From Mesorhizobium sp. NZP2298 (GTDB taxonomy: Bacteria > Pseudomonadota > Alphaproteobacteria > Rhizobiales > Rhizobiaceae), in assembly GCF_013170825.1 (NCBI RefSeq), contig NZ_CP033365.1:5468001-5532000 (forward strand): 64,000 nucleotides of DNA. The letters are read 5' to 3'. This document shows, piece after piece, positions 8,226 to 18,046 of the stretch. Made by a program: the position numbers and the translations under genes. How positions within the stretch are numbered: position 1 is the stretch's first letter; each line of letters begins with the position of its first letter. The notes beneath the pieces are model-generated. The model was not told where the DNA came from. It ran no database searches and worked only from the letters and a program-made list of their open reading frames with translations.

Positions 8226-9656
8226 TCAGATAACCTTACCGGGATTCATGATGCCGGCAGGGTCGAAGGCAGCCTTCACCCGGCGCATCAGATCGATGGC
8301 CATCGGCGGCGCGGTGGCGATCAGTTCGTCGCGCTTCAACTGGCCGATGCCGTGCTCGGCGGAGATCGATCCATGGAAGGACCGCACCACATCGTGCACG
8401 GCCTTGTTCATGGGATGATAAAGGGCAAGAAACGCCTCGTCGTCGCCGTCGAGCGGCCGCGAGATGTTATAATGAAGGTTGCCGTCGCCCATATGGCCGA
8501 AGCAGACCACGCGGGCGCCGGCACTGACCGAGGCCACCGCGCCGGCGGCCTCTTCGATAAAACGCGGGATCGATGCTATCGGCACCGAAATGTCGTGCTT
8601 GATCGAAGCGCCTTCCGGCTTCTGGCATTCAGGGAGCGTCTCGCGGAAATTCCAGAAGGCGTCGCCCTGGGCAAGGCTTGCCGCGACCACCGCATCGCCA
8701 ACGATGCCTTGCTCGAGACCATCCGCCAGCACCTCCTCGATCAGAGCCCGGCCGTCGGTATCCGAGCGGCCGGAGGAAACCTGCATCAAGACATACCAGG
8801 GCCAGTCATCGGCCAGCGGTCGTACGACACCTTGACCATGCCTGAGCGTGAAATCGTAAGGTCTCTTGCCGATCAGTTCAAAGGCCGTGAGCGAAGCGCC
8901 GGCGCGGTCCATCGCCAGGCTGAACAGCGCCAGTGCCGCCTCGGGCGACGACAGTCCGGCGAAAGCGACCTCGCGCCCCTTCGGCTTCGGGAACAGTTTC
9001 AGCACGGCGGCGGTGATGATGCCGAGCGTGCCTTCGGCGCCGACGAACAGGTTCTTCAAATCGTAGCCGGTGTTGTCCTTCTTGAGCTTGCGCAGATCGT
9101 CGAACACCTCGCCGGTCGGCAACACCACTTCGACGCCGAGGCACAGTTCGCGCGCGTTGCCGTAGGCCAGCACGCCGGTGCCACCGGCATTGGAAGACAG
9201 GTTGCCGCCGATCTGGCAGGAGCCTTGCGCGGCGAGCGACAGCGGAAACAGCCGGTCGGCGGCGTCGGCCGCCTCCTGCAGCGTCTGCAGGATAACGCCG
9301 GCCTCCGCCGTCACTGTGTTCGATAGAACATCGATCTCGCGAATGCGGTTCAGCCGCGACAGCGACAGGATGATCTCGCGGCCGGATCTGTCCGGCACCT
9401 GGGCGCCGACCAGCCCGGTGTTGCCGCTTTGCGGCACGACCGGCGTTCCCGTCTCGGTCGCCAGCCGCATGATCCGGCTGATCTCTTCGACACTGCCCGG
9501 TCGCAGCACCAGCGATGTCGCGCCATGCCAGAGCCCGCGCCGCTCGATGAGATAGGGCGCGATGTCCTGTTCGTCGCGCAGCGTGTATTTGTCGCCAACG
9601 ATCGCCGCGAAGCGATCGATGAGAGCGGGATCAAGTTTTTGCGAAATGTCGGTCAT
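8226..9656 (-). CDS. FAD-linked oxidoreductase of the GlcD / D-2-hydroxyacid dehydrogenase type
   Basis: The 476 residues carry an FAD-binding PCMH domain (about 40-215; VVPQSGNTGLVGAQ and QIGGNLSSNAGGTGVLAYGN) and a C-terminal FAD-oxidase domain. The latter includes CFGHMGDGNLHYNI, the signature found in D-lactate, D-2-hydroxyglutarate and glycolate oxidase subunits. It probably oxidises a D-2-hydroxyacid and passes electrons to a quinone or electron-transfer flavoprotein. No GlcE or GlcF partner is nearby, which favours a stand-alone D-lactate or D-2-hydroxyglutarate dehydrogenase. It starts 9 bp after the sua5 stop and is probably co-transcribed with it. Confidence 0.9.
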   Translation of the reverse strand: MTDISQKLDPALIDRFAAIVGDKYTLRDEQDIAPYLIERRGLWHGATSLVLRPGSVEEISRIMRLATETGTPVVPQSGNTGLVGAQVPDRSGREIILSLSRLNRIREIDVLSNTVTAEAGVILQTLQEAADAADRLFPLSLAAQGSCQIGGNLSSNAGGTGVLAYGNARELCLGVEVVLPTGEVFDDLRKLKKDNTGYDLKNLFVGAEGTLGIITAAVLKLFPKPKGREVAFAGLSSPEAALALFSLAMDRAGASLTAFELIGKRPYDFTLRHGQGVVRPLADDWPWYVLMQVSSGRSDTDGRALIEEVLADGLEQGIVGDAVVAASLAQGDAFWNFRETLPECQKPEGASIKHDISVPIASIPRFIEEAAGAVASVSAGARVVCFGHMGDGNLHYNISRPLDGDDEAFLALYHPMNKAVHDVVRSFHGSISAEHGIGQLKRDELIATAPPMAIDLMRRVKAAFDPAGIMNPGKVI

Positions 9657-9665
9657 GTGGGAAAA

Positions 9666-10640
9666 CTACGGTGCGGGCTGTACATTGTCACGAGGGGCGG
9701 CGGCACGCGAGAGCCGGTCGTTGATGGCCTCGCCAAGACCATCGAAAGGAATCGTCTCAACGGCGATGGTGCGCGCGCCGCTGCGGTCGAGTTCCTGCAT
9801 ATAGGCGAAAAGATTGCTTGCCGCTTCGCGCAGGTCACCGGTTTCAGACAAATTGAGGAACGCTGCGGCATCACGCCAGCCTTCGGCCCGCTGATCCCCA
9901 AAGGCAAGCAGAGCTTCGCCTTCGCCGACCGTTCCTGCATTGAGCCGCATCGCCGCCCCCGGCGCGTAGTGGGAGGCAAGCATGCCCGGCGCCTCGATGC
10001 CGGCGGCACCGCCACGCAGCAGTTTCACACCAATGGCCGCCTCGATCTCCTCGGCGGCAACGCCGCCGGGCCGCAGCAGCCACAAGCTCCCCCCTTCGGC
10101 CTTGAGGATGGTCGATTCCAGCCCGACCGGCGTCGCGCCGCCATCGACCACCAGCTTGATGCGCGCGCCGAGATCCGCCGCCACCGCTTGTGCCGTCGTC
10201 GCGCTGATCTTGCCGGATGAGTTGGCGCTGGGGGCGGCAAGTGGCCGGCCGAGCTTTGCGATGAGGTCACCGCCAAAGCCCCTCGGCATGCGCAAGGCGA
10301 TCGTATCCAGCCCGGCCGTGACCAGCGGATGGATGCCGTTGCCGGGCCGCTGCGGCAGCACCAGCGTCAGCGGACCCGGCCAGAACGCCTGCGCCAGTCT
10401 CCTCGACAGCGGATCGAATATAGCGATGCGCTCGGCCATCGCCATGTCGGCGACATGGGCGATCAGCGGATTGAAACGCGGCCGCCCCTTGGCCTCGAAG
10501 ATGCGCGCCACGCCGATGCCGTTGGTGGCATCGCCGGCAAGCCCATAGACGGTCTCCGTCGGGATGGCCACGACATCGCCGCCCTGAAGCAGAGCCAACG
10601 CCCGCTCCAACGCTTCGTCGACGGCAAGTATCTCAGCCAT
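9666..10640 (-). CDS. L-threonylcarbamoyladenylate synthase (Sua5 type)
   Basis: This enzyme makes threonylcarbamoyl-AMP from threonine, bicarbonate and ATP for the t6A37 modification of ANN-decoding tRNAs. The 324 residues hold a YrdC domain (about 10-200; ALLQGGDVVAIPTETVYGLAGDA, KGRPRFNPL, PSANSSGKIS) and the extra C-terminal Sua5 domain, so it is the long Sua5 form rather than TsaC. ATG at 10640 (MAEILAVDEA) is preferred; another ATG lies three codons upstream. The FAD oxidase gene follows directly. Confidence 0.93.
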   Translation of the reverse strand: MAEILAVDEALERALALLQGGDVVAIPTETVYGLAGDATNGIGVARIFEAKGRPRFNPLIAHVADMAMAERIAIFDPLSRRLAQAFWPGPLTLVLPQRPGNGIHPLVTAGLDTIALRMPRGFGGDLIAKLGRPLAAPSANSSGKISATTAQAVAADLGARIKLVVDGGATPVGLESTILKAEGGSLWLLRPGGVAAEEIEAAIGVKLLRGGAAGIEAPGMLASHYAPGAAMRLNAGTVGEGEALLAFGDQRAEGWRDAAAFLNLSETGDLREAASNLFAYMQELDRSGARTIAVETIPFDGLGEAINDRLSRAAAPRDNVQPAP

Positions 10641-10815
10641 TCTCGTCACCTCGCAGATGCCGGCTGCGTAGTACGATGGCGGCTATTGGGCAAGCCGGCT
10701 GTTGGGCAAGAGGGTCTTGGCGATTTATCAATTCCTAAAATGCTACGTTTCCGCGAAAGCCGGTATCAATTCCGGTCCGCTACCGTCAGGGCCTGGGCAA
10801 AGGGGAGTGGCCATC

Positions 10816-11256
10816 GTGTCTGTGCGTATCCTGCTGGGGATCACTCTGGCGGCGTTGAGCGGTGGAGCTCAGGCCTCGTCGCTTGTCTTTCCCGGCGCGC
10901 CGGCCGCGACACCCTCCATCCTTGCCTTGAAGGCGGACGGCATCCAGGCAGGCGACGTGCTCTCCGTCGTTGCGCTCGGCGAACCCGAGGTTACTGATGA
11001 AAAGGTGGCGGCGATCCCCAACGCGCCCGAGCCACGGCACGGTTTCATGCCAGGCCCGATGATCATTCGTGGCGGCGTGGTCGGCGGCGACTTCTCGACA
11101 CCGACGCAAGTCAAGGCACCGGCCACGACCGCCACCCCTGCTCCCGCTCCAGCCCAGGCGACCGCCTCGGCGGCTCCGGCGTCGGGCATGCAGAAGAAGC
11201 CGACCGCACCGGCAGCCGCATCGACCCCCGCGGCTGGGACCGGCAAGGTCAAGTAG
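10816..11256 (+). CDS. Small exported Ala/Pro-rich hypothetical protein
   Basis: The 146-residue product starts at GTG 10816, preceded by AGGGGA at 10801-10806. The N terminus is a signal peptide (VSVRILLGITLAALSGGAQAS). The middle has a short ordered-looking stretch (GDVLSVVALGEPEVTDEKV). The last 60 residues are almost entirely Ala, Pro, Thr and Lys, like a disordered linker. The frame is open upstream, but only this start gives an N-terminal signal peptide. The function is unknown, and it is probably periplasmic. Confidence 0.6.
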   Translation: MSVRILLGITLAALSGGAQASSLVFPGAPAATPSILALKADGIQAGDVLSVVALGEPEVTDEKVAAIPNAPEPRHGFMPGPMIIRGGVVGGDFSTPTQVKAPATTATPAPAPAQATASAAPASGMQKKPTAPAAASTPAAGTGKVK

Positions 11257-11438
11257 CCGCCACAAATTGCTGGGCTGGCCAGATCGTTGACAGCTTGACG
11301 GCGCCCTGCGCACCATTGCCGTGCGAGTTCGTCCTGGCGTATCTGGCCGCTCGAAGCCGCCGCCTGGATTTGGTCAAGCGATTCGGGCACAGGGACGGCT
11401 CTGGCAGACGGGCTTCGTCGTTCAAAAGGGGGTTGATC

Positions 11439-11828
11439 ATGAGACTATCCAAGACCGTTACCGTGGCCGCGCTTTTGCTGGCATCGCTGCTGGGTGCCAG
11501 CGCGGCGCAAGCCGATGACATGCTGGGATCCTATGTGGCGCGTATTTCCGATCGGGATCACCAGGCGAGCGACGGCTATGCGCTGGACAGCGCCGCGCAG
11601 ATGGTGCGGCAGGATCGCGCCAACTGGCACAAATTCCATCGCCGCGACCGCGACGATGAGGGTGATGCGTGGTTCAGGACCAACGACCAGCGCGCCGATC
11701 TGCAGCGCATGCTGGAGCGTCCCGGCGCGATGAGTTCCTCGACCAAGCGCGCCATCGTCAATGGCGAACCGCTGATCCAGGTCGATGTCTACGAAAACAG
11801 CGTGCGGGTCAGCATCCTGGAGAACTGA
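11439..11828 (+). CDS. Small exported hypothetical protein
   Basis: The 129-residue protein has a clear signal peptide (MRLSKTVTVAALLLASLLGA ending SAAQA). It is followed by a charged domain with many Asp, Arg and His residues and a beta-like C terminus (EPLIQVDVYENSVRVSILEN). ATG 11439 is preceded by AAAGGGGG. I recognise no family. It is probably a periplasmic protein, perhaps functionally linked to the exported protein just upstream on the same strand. Confidence 0.7.
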   Translation: MRLSKTVTVAALLLASLLGASAAQADDMLGSYVARISDRDHQASDGYALDSAAQMVRQDRANWHKFHRRDRDDEGDAWFRTNDQRADLQRMLERPGAMSSSTKRAIVNGEPLIQVDVYENSVRVSILEN

Positions 11829-11845
11829 CAAGCATCCGGGAAGAC

Positions 11846-11875
11846 GATAAAAAGGGCGGCGCCGCTGCGCCGCCC
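11846..11875 (-). terminator. Intrinsic terminator (bidirectional) after the acidic-protein gene
   Basis: GGGCGGCGC (11854-11862) pairs with GCGCCGCCC (11867-11875) around a 4-nt loop. Read on the minus strand the stem is followed by TTTTTATC, a good U-tract, so it terminates the acidic-protein gene that stops at 11905. It may also serve the plus-strand gene ending at 11828. Confidence 0.75.
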
Positions 11876-11904
11876 CCTCTTCCCGACAGAACCGGATTGA
11901 AATC

Positions 11905-12192
11905 TCAGGCCGCTTCTTCCTTGTCGTCGTCTTCCTCGGACTCGGCGTCTTCTTTTTCGTCCTCGGCGTCGTCGCCTTCGGCTTTCACGGCTTCATCGTC
12001 GCCTTCGTCAGACTCTTCGCCGTCTTCATCGTCGCCTTCTTCGTCATCGCCATCCTCGTCGTCATCCGACAGATCGGCGGCTTCGACCGTGGCGGCGGCG
12101 GCGTGATCGATGGCGGTTTCGGAAGCGGATTCAAGCGCCTCGGCGGCGGCCGAGGTTTCTTCAGTCACTTCGATTTCGTGATCGGAATTCAT
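11905..12192 (-). CDS. Very acidic low-complexity small protein
   Basis: The 95-residue product starts at ATG 12192 behind a good GGAGG. Residues 1-40 are Ala/Glu/Ser/Thr-rich. The remainder is almost only Asp, Glu, Gly and Ala, with three lysines and no arginine in the whole protein. It should be intrinsically disordered and strongly negative. Good ribosome-binding and terminator signals argue for a real gene. Possible roles include a DNA-mimic, chaperone-like or cation-binding protein, but none is supported directly. Confidence 0.6.
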   Translation of the reverse strand: MNSDHEIEVTEETSAAAEALESASETAIDHAAAATVEAADLSDDDEDGDDEEGDDEDGEESDEGDDEAVKAEGDDAEDEKEDAESEEDDDKEEAA

Positions 12193-12255
12193 GGGAGCCT
12201 CCGTTGGGTTGGGGAACATGTCCCTTCTGCCACGCAGAGATCATCGTCATATGAC

Positions 12256-12294
12256 TGTAAGCCGGCTCGAACGGCCGGCTTACAGATATTTTTC
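12256..12294. terminator. 12-bp perfect hairpin between glyS and the acidic-protein gene
   Basis: CTGTAAGCCGGC (12256-12267) and GCCGGCTTACAG (12275-12286) form a perfect 12-bp stem with a 7-nt loop. It is followed on the plus strand by ATATTTTT and preceded by the same tract for minus-strand readers. It lies just past the glyS stop and probably marks its 3' end. Confidence 0.65.
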
Positions 12295-12302
12295 CTGAGC
12301 GC

Positions 12303-14594
12303 TCAACCAGCGATTTTCGAGAAATCAGCGACCTGACCGGTGGCCGCGCGGATGCGCGTGAGAAGCGCCAGACGGTTGGCTCGCACCGCCAGGTCTTCAT
12401 CGTTCACGAGAACGGCTTCAAAGAATGAATCAACGGGTTCGCGCAACGCGCTAAGCGCCAGCATCGCGGCGGAAAAGTCTTCGTTTTGAATCGCTTCGCC
12501 GGCTTGCTTCTCGGCCTGATTCACCGCAGCGAACAGCGATTTCTCGGCATTCTCCTTGAACAGAGCCGGCTCAACGGTTTCGGCGACCGCCGTTTTCTTC
12601 TTCTCTTCGGCCGCCAGGATGTTGGCCGCACGCTTGGTGCCGGCGAGCAAGTTCTTGCCGTCCTCGGTTTCGAGGAAGGAGCCCAACGCCTCGACGCGGC
12701 GGACGATCTGCAGGAGATCGTCGGACTGCGGCGTGATGACGGCATCGATGAGATCGTGCCGGGCGCCCTGGTCGCGAAGGTAGACTTTCAGACGGTCGTG
12801 GAAAAAGGCGAGGAGATCGGAGCCGATCTTCTCAAACGCCGGCACCTCCATTGGAAACTCCCGAGCACCCTTGGCCAAAAGCTCCTTAGCAGAGGTCATC
12901 TTTGGATCAATCTCGCTGCCTTCAAACCAGCGTTTCTCAGTTTCCCAATCCATGTTCCTATTCGATATTAGCGCAGAGGCAAGCTCGCCTGCTTTCGTCA
13001 CGAGAGGCGCATAGAGCTTCAACCCTACTTCATTCTCTAGGACCAATCTGACTACCCCAAGGGCAGCCCTGCGCAAGGCATAGGGGTCCTTCGAACCCGT
13101 GGGCTTTTCGTCGATGGTCCAGAAGCCAACCAGCGTATCGAGCTTGTCGGCAAGCGCCACTGCGATCGACACTGGCTCACTCGCCACGCGATCGGACGGG
13201 CCCTGCGGCTTGTAGTGTTCCTCGATGGCCGCAGCCACGGAGGGATTCTCGCCCTGGAGCAGCGCGTATTTGCGGCCCATGGCGCCCTGCAGTTCCGGGA
13301 ACTCGCCGACCACTTCGGTGGTGAGATCGGCCTTGGCGAGAACGGCGGCGCGAGCGGCGAGCGCGGGATCGGCGCCCACGATCGGCGCCAGTTCTTCGGC
13401 GAGCCGCTTGATCCGCTCCACCCGCTCGCCTTGCGTGCCGAGCTTAGCGTGGAACGTCACATTGAGATGGTCGAGGCGGGCCATGCGCTGGTCGAGCGGC
13501 TTTTTCAGATCGAGCCCGAACTTTTTCGCCGAAGCTTCGAGCCGGCCGAGATCCGGCAGATCGCCCTGGTCGGTCGTCCAGAAATAGAGCGCGTCGGAGA
13601 GGCGCGCGCGCACCACCTTGCCGTTGCCGTGGGCAATTTCCTTGCCGCCGTCCCTGGCCTCGATGTTGGAAGTGAGGATGAAGCGGTTGGACAGCGCGTC
13701 GCCCTCACCTTGCGGGCGCGTGACAAAGCACTTCTGGTTGGCGCGGATGGTCAGCCGGATCACTTCGGCCGGAATGGCGAGGAAAGCCTCTTCGAACTCG
13801 CCCAGCAGCACGACAGGCCATTCGACCAGCCCCGACACCTCTTCCAGCAAGCCTTCGTCCTCGACCAGGTCGAGCCCGTTGGCGAAGGCGAGGTTGCGGG
13901 CGTCGGCGAGGATGATCTCCTTGCGCCGGTCGGCATCGAGCACGACCTTGGCGGCCTCAAGCTTGCTCACATAGTCGTCGAAGCGGCGCACGGTGATTTC
14001 AGCCGGCGCGAGGAAACGGTGGCCGTAGGTGATGTTGCCCGAGCGGACGCCGTCGATCTCGAAATCGACCACGACAGGCTCCTCGGTCTCCGGGCCGAAG
14101 GTGCACAGGATCGATTGCAGCGGCCGCACCCAGCGCAGCGAGCCCGGCTTGGCCGAGGCCGGCCCCCAGCGCATCGATTTCGGCCACGGGAAATTGCGGA
14201 TGATGCCCGGCACCAGTTCGGCGATGATCTCTTCGGCCGCCCTGCCCGGCTTCGAAATGTGGGCGACGTAGAAGTCGCCCTTCTTCGGGTCGGAATGGAC
14301 ATGCGCCTCGGCGACCGAAGACAGCCCGGCCTTGCGCAGGAACCCCTGGACCGCCTGTTCAGGCGCCGTTGTCGACGGCCCCTTGATCTCCTCGCTTATG
14401 TCCTTGGAGCGCGCCGTCAGGCCCCTGATGTCGAGCGTCAGGCGCCGCGGCGTCCAGTACTCGCGCGCCGCCTCATAGGTCAGACCCGCCTCGACCAGAC
14501 CATCGGTCAGCATCTTCTTGAGATCACCGGCCGCCTTGCGCTGCATGCGGGCGGGAATCTCTTCCGAGCGGAGTTCTAGAAGCAGGTCAGGCAT
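12303..14594 (-). CDS. glyS: Glycine-tRNA ligase beta subunit
   Basis: The beta subunit of the bacterial alpha2-beta2 glycyl-tRNA synthetase binds tRNA. It has 763 residues and opens with [21 protein letters not shown], the family signature. The middle is HD-like, and a DALR-type anticodon-binding domain lies at the C terminus (about 640-740). The glyQ gene for the catalytic alpha subunit lies 400 bp upstream on the same strand. The segment encoded at about 12840-13080 is clearly less GC-rich than the rest, which may mark a recombined or inserted stretch. Confidence 0.96.
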   Translation of the reverse strand: MPDLLLELRSEEIPARMQRKAAGDLKKMLTDGLVEAGLTYEAAREYWTPRRLTLDIRGLTARSKDISEEIKGPSTTAPEQAVQGFLRKAGLSSVAEAHVHSDPKKGDFYVAHISKPGRAAEEIIAELVPGIIRNFPWPKSMRWGPASAKPGSLRWVRPLQSILCTFGPETEEPVVVDFEIDGVRSGNITYGHRFLAPAEITVRRFDDYVSKLEAAKVVLDADRRKEIILADARNLAFANGLDLVEDEGLLEEVSGLVEWPVVLLGEFEEAFLAIPAEVIRLTIRANQKCFVTRPQGEGDALSNRFILTSNIEARDGGKEIAHGNGKVVRARLSDALYFWTTDQGDLPDLGRLEASAKKFGLDLKKPLDQRMARLDHLNVTFHAKLGTQGERVERIKRLAEELAPIVGADPALAARAAVLAKADLTTEVVGEFPELQGAMGRKYALLQGENPSVAAAIEEHYKPQGPSDRVASEPVSIAVALADKLDTLVGFWTIDEKPTGSKDPYALRRAALGVVRLVLENEVGLKLYAPLVTKAGELASALISNRNMDWETEKRWFEGSEIDPKMTSAKELLAKGAREFPMEVPAFEKIGSDLLAFFHDRLKVYLRDQGARHDLIDAVITPQSDDLLQIVRRVEALGSFLETEDGKNLLAGTKRAANILAAEEKKKTAVAETVEPALFKENAEKSLFAAVNQAEKQAGEAIQNEDFSAAMLALSALREPVDSFFEAVLVNDEDLAVRANRLALLTRIRAATGQVADFSKIAG

Positions 14595-14819
14595 GGTTGG
14601 GGCTCACGCGGCAAAATGGTCCGGGCGGGGCATAGCAACTCGGCTGGCCGCTGTCACCCTTTCCGCGAGGTGATCGTCGACTTCGGCTGATTTCCAGAAA
14701 TTTTGGCTGCCCTGTCGGGCCCCGGCGATCCGGCCCGTCCTTGGATCGAAGATTTCCATGAACCGAACGCAGCGCTGAAGCGACCCACGCTCAGGCAGGG
14801 AACTATTGGCTGAACGACG

Positions 14820-14996
14820 ATGAAAACGACATCCAGACTTCTGCAGATCCTCGCGCTCAGCGCCTGCTTCACCGCGCAGGTCCACGGCGCCTTTTCGATG
14901 CCGGGCGTGCGGCAGGCGCTGCGGACGATGGCCGGACAAAGCGGCCAGATCCTGTCGCCGATCAACGCTTCCCTCGAAATGATAAGGGGTGCCTGA
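14820..14996 (+). CDS. Putative small exported peptide between glyQ and glyS
   Basis: An ATG frame at 14820 encodes 58 residues: a basic start, a hydrophobic core (LLQILALSACFTAQVHG) and a short mature part of about 35 residues. It reads opposite to the flanking glyQ and glyS genes and ends two bases before the glyQ stop. No strong ribosome-binding site is seen. The signal-peptide character is the only support. Confidence 0.35.
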   Translation: MKTTSRLLQILALSACFTAQVHGAFSMPGVRQALRTMAGQSGQILSPINASLEMIRGA

Positions 14997-14997
14997 C

Positions 14998-15942
14998 TCA
15001 GGCCGCCAAACCACCAGCCTGCGTCTTCAAGAACGCCTCGCCGCAGGCCTTCGCCAGATTGCGCACCCGCAAGATGTAGCTCTGCCGCTCGGTGACCGAG
15101 ATCACGCCGCGTGCGTCAAGCAGGTTGAAGACATGGCTGGCCTTGATGCACTGGTCGTACGCCGGGAAGACCATCTTGTGCATCGGCAGATTGTCGTTCG
15201 AAGCCGGTGCGCCGGCATCGAGCAGCGCCTTGCATTCGGCCTCGGCGTCCTCGAAATGCCTGAGCAGCATCGCTGTGTTGGCGTATTCGAAATTGTGGCG
15301 CGAATATTCCTGCTCTGCTTGCAGGAAGACGTCGCCATAGGTCACCTTGTCGACGCCCTCGCGGCCGTTGAAGTTGAGGTCGTAGACATTGTCGACGCCC
15401 TGCACATACATGGCCAGCCGCTCCAGCCCATAGGTCAGTTCGCCGGCCACCGGCGCACATTCGATGCCGCAAACCTGCTGGAAATAGGTGAACTGCGAGA
15501 CTTCCATCCCATCGCACCAGCATTCCCAGCCAAGCCCCCAGGCGCCCAGCGTCGGGCTTTCCCAGTCGTCCTCGACAAAGCGGATGTCATGCAGCAGCGG
15601 GTCGACGCCGATCGCCTGAAGCGAACCGAGATAGAGCTCCTGCAAGTTCGGCGGGTTCGGCTTCAGGATCACCTGGTATTGGTAGTAATGCTGGAGCCGG
15701 TTCGGGTTCTCGCCGTAGCGGCCATCCTTGGGACGGCGCGAGGGCTGGACGTAGGCAGCGTTCCAACGACGCGGCCCGAGCGCGCGCAGCGTCGTTGCCG
15801 GATGAAACGTGCCTGCGCCGACCTCCATGTCGTAGGGCTGGAGGATGACGCAACCATAGGCCGCCCAGTAATTGTGCAAGGTCAGGATCAGCCCCTGGAA
15901 CGAGCGGCTGGGATGCATATGGGCGGGAATTTCAATCGTCAC
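14998..15942 (-). CDS. glyQ: Glycine-tRNA ligase alpha subunit
   Basis: This catalytic subunit activates glycine and charges tRNA-Gly together with GlyS. The 314 residues show [35 protein letters not shown] and [20 protein letters not shown], all diagnostic of GlyQ. GTG at 15942 is favoured because GAGG sits 8 nt upstream; a TTG six codons earlier is the alternative. It precedes glyS, with about 400 bp between the two that contain a short opposite-strand frame. Confidence 0.96.
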   Translation of the reverse strand: MTIEIPAHMHPSRSFQGLILTLHNYWAAYGCVILQPYDMEVGAGTFHPATTLRALGPRRWNAAYVQPSRRPKDGRYGENPNRLQHYYQYQVILKPNPPNLQELYLGSLQAIGVDPLLHDIRFVEDDWESPTLGAWGLGWECWCDGMEVSQFTYFQQVCGIECAPVAGELTYGLERLAMYVQGVDNVYDLNFNGREGVDKVTYGDVFLQAEQEYSRHNFEYANTAMLLRHFEDAEAECKALLDAGAPASNDNLPMHKMVFPAYDQCIKASHVFNLLDARGVISVTERQSYILRVRNLAKACGEAFLKTQAGGLAA

Positions 15943-16087
15943 GGTTGGCCTCGACAGCAAAGGCTAGCTTGCCGGCACGTCCTAGAGACACGACGGCGAA
16001 GCGTCAAGCAAGGCACGCCGGATGCGGCTCCCGAAAGGGCGCAGCGGGGCTCCCAAAGAAGCCCCGCTCGCATTCAAAAAGCCGATT

Positions 16088-17863
16088 TCACCCCTTCGGG
16101 GCAGGCACCGGCTCGGGCTTGACCTTCGGGGTTTCCTGCGCCGTGTTGGATTCGATCGGCGGCAGGCCCTTCATCAGCTTCTGCTGCAGCGTGGCCAGCA
16201 CGTCGGGATCGGGCTTCAGGTCGCGGGCCTGGTTCCACTGGAAAGTGGCTTCCAGCTTGCGGCCGACGCGCCAGTAGGCGTCGCCGAGATGATCGTTGAG
16301 AACCGGATCTTCCGGCTTCAGCGATACGGCACGCTCCATCTCGCGCACCGCGTCATCGAACCTGCCGAGCCGGAAATAGGCCCAACCGAGCGAATCCACG
16401 ATGTAACCGTCGCTCGGCCTGAGGTCGACGGCCTTCTGGATCATCGCCAGGCCTTCCTTGAGGTTGGTGTTCATGTCGACCCAGGAATAGCCGAGATAGT
16501 TCAGCACCTGAGGCTGGTCCGGCTGCAATTCCAGCGCCTTGCGGAAATTCGGCTCGGCTTTTGGCCATTCCTTGAGGCGCTCATAGGCGATGCCGCGCTG
16601 GTAGAAAATGTTCCAGTTGGCCGCGGTCGGCGTCTTCAGCACCTCGACAGCCTTGTCGTAGAGGTTGGCGGCGGAGCGGAAATCATCCTTGGAGGAATAG
16701 ACGCCGCCGAGCGCCAGATAGGCGCGCATGTCGTTGGGATGGGCGTCGACGAAGGCCTTCAGGTGGGTGATCGCCTCGTCATGGCGGTTGAGATCGGCAA
16801 GGTTGAGGCCAAGCTGCAAGTCCGAAAGCTCTTTCAGCGGCGAAGAATCAGGGATGCGCCGATAGAGCGCGATGGCGCCCTCGCCGTCCTTCAGCTGTTC
16901 GGCGACAGCGGCGAGTTGCACGAGGGCCGCGTCGCTGTCAGGCCTCAGAGCCAGGGCGTATTGCAGGTAAAGACGGACGAACGGCTCGCCGCCGCCACGG
17001 TTGAGCGCGGTGGCGAGATCGAGCAGGATTTCGGAAGCGCCGTCGGACGGACCTGAGACAAACGGCGCGATCTTGTCGCCCTTGGCGATCCTGTCGCGCA
17101 AGGTGACGATTTCGAGCTTGCCCGGCGAAAACGTTTCGGCCTGATCCAGCACCGATATCGCCTTGGCCTTGTCGCCCTTGCGGGCCAGGAACGAGGCATA
17201 GGCCTGGGCATTGCGCATCCAGGTTTCAGGCGCCGCGCCGCCGGCGGCCGTGTCCTGCATCGTCGCGGCGTAGATCGCCTCGGCCTTCTCGGGCATGTTG
17301 GAGGCATCGGCGATCAGCGCGCGGTGGAAGGACTTGAACAGGCCGAACCAGTCCGGGCCCTGAAGCTTGTCGATGGAGGCCATTGCATCGCTGGCCTGGC
17401 CGGCACCCTGTTGGGCCCAACCGGACATGACGCCGGAGATCAGCCGGTCGAGGTCGGATTCCAGCGACAGCTTGAGCCAATACTGCGCCTTGGTGAAATC
17501 CTTCTTGTGGAAGGAATCGACGGCCAGCGCCAGGCGCGAGAAGCGCTCGACATCGGGCACTTCCTTGAGCTTGTCGGCATAGACCAGGGATTCGTCGAAG
17601 CGGCCTTGCGCGATCAGCGACAGCATCAGGCTCTGTTGCAGGCCGGTGTCGCTCGGGTCGAAGGCCAGGGCCTGCTTGTAATAGGCGATGGCGCTGTCGA
17701 GGTCGTTGTCGCCTTCGGCGATCCGGGCAGCCAGATAGGCACCCGAGAACGAGGAAATCTTGACCGGTTCGGTGGATTGCTTGGCATAGGCCGGCAAAGC
17801 CGAGATCGCCATGCCGGTCACAATTGCCAGCCTTGTCAGCCAGCGCGCTCGTCCTTGCTGCAT
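16088..17863 (-). CDS. Exported tetratricopeptide-repeat protein
   Basis: The 591-residue protein has an N-terminal signal peptide (LTRLAIVTGMAISALPAYA) and TPR repeats across most of its length. Clear examples are SAIAYYKQALAFDPSDTGLQ near the start and the run at about 440-580 (WPKAEPNFRKALELQPDQPQ, VDSLGWAYFRLGRFDDAVRE). The tail is Pro/Lys-rich. It is probably a periplasmic or outer-membrane-associated scaffold. ATG 17863 is preceded by AAAGGG. I cannot name the partner. Confidence 0.88.
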   Translation of the reverse strand: MQQGRARWLTRLAIVTGMAISALPAYAKQSTEPVKISSFSGAYLAARIAEGDNDLDSAIAYYKQALAFDPSDTGLQQSLMLSLIAQGRFDESLVYADKLKEVPDVERFSRLALAVDSFHKKDFTKAQYWLKLSLESDLDRLISGVMSGWAQQGAGQASDAMASIDKLQGPDWFGLFKSFHRALIADASNMPEKAEAIYAATMQDTAAGGAAPETWMRNAQAYASFLARKGDKAKAISVLDQAETFSPGKLEIVTLRDRIAKGDKIAPFVSGPSDGASEILLDLATALNRGGGEPFVRLYLQYALALRPDSDAALVQLAAVAEQLKDGEGAIALYRRIPDSSPLKELSDLQLGLNLADLNRHDEAITHLKAFVDAHPNDMRAYLALGGVYSSKDDFRSAANLYDKAVEVLKTPTAANWNIFYQRGIAYERLKEWPKAEPNFRKALELQPDQPQVLNYLGYSWVDMNTNLKEGLAMIQKAVDLRPSDGYIVDSLGWAYFRLGRFDDAVREMERAVSLKPEDPVLNDHLGDAYWRVGRKLEATFQWNQARDLKPDPDVLATLQQKLMKGLPPIESNTAQETPKVKPEPVPAPKG

Positions 17864-18046
17864 CGTATCCCTTTCAGCCAGGCGCCATCTCCGCGTCAGC
17901 GGGATCGACGTAGACTCGATCTTTCCGGGCAAAGCATGGCCTTTTTGGGGTCACGCTTCAATCCGCCTGAAATTCACAATCGGGTCAGCCGATTAACAAA
18001 CCATGGCTGCAGCGGATTTTCGACCGGGGAAAAGCCGGCGTCAAGG

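Noticed and set aside
13215..14579. Plus-strand 454-codon frame opposite glyS
   Set aside because: It is antisense to a certain glyS and shows no domain.
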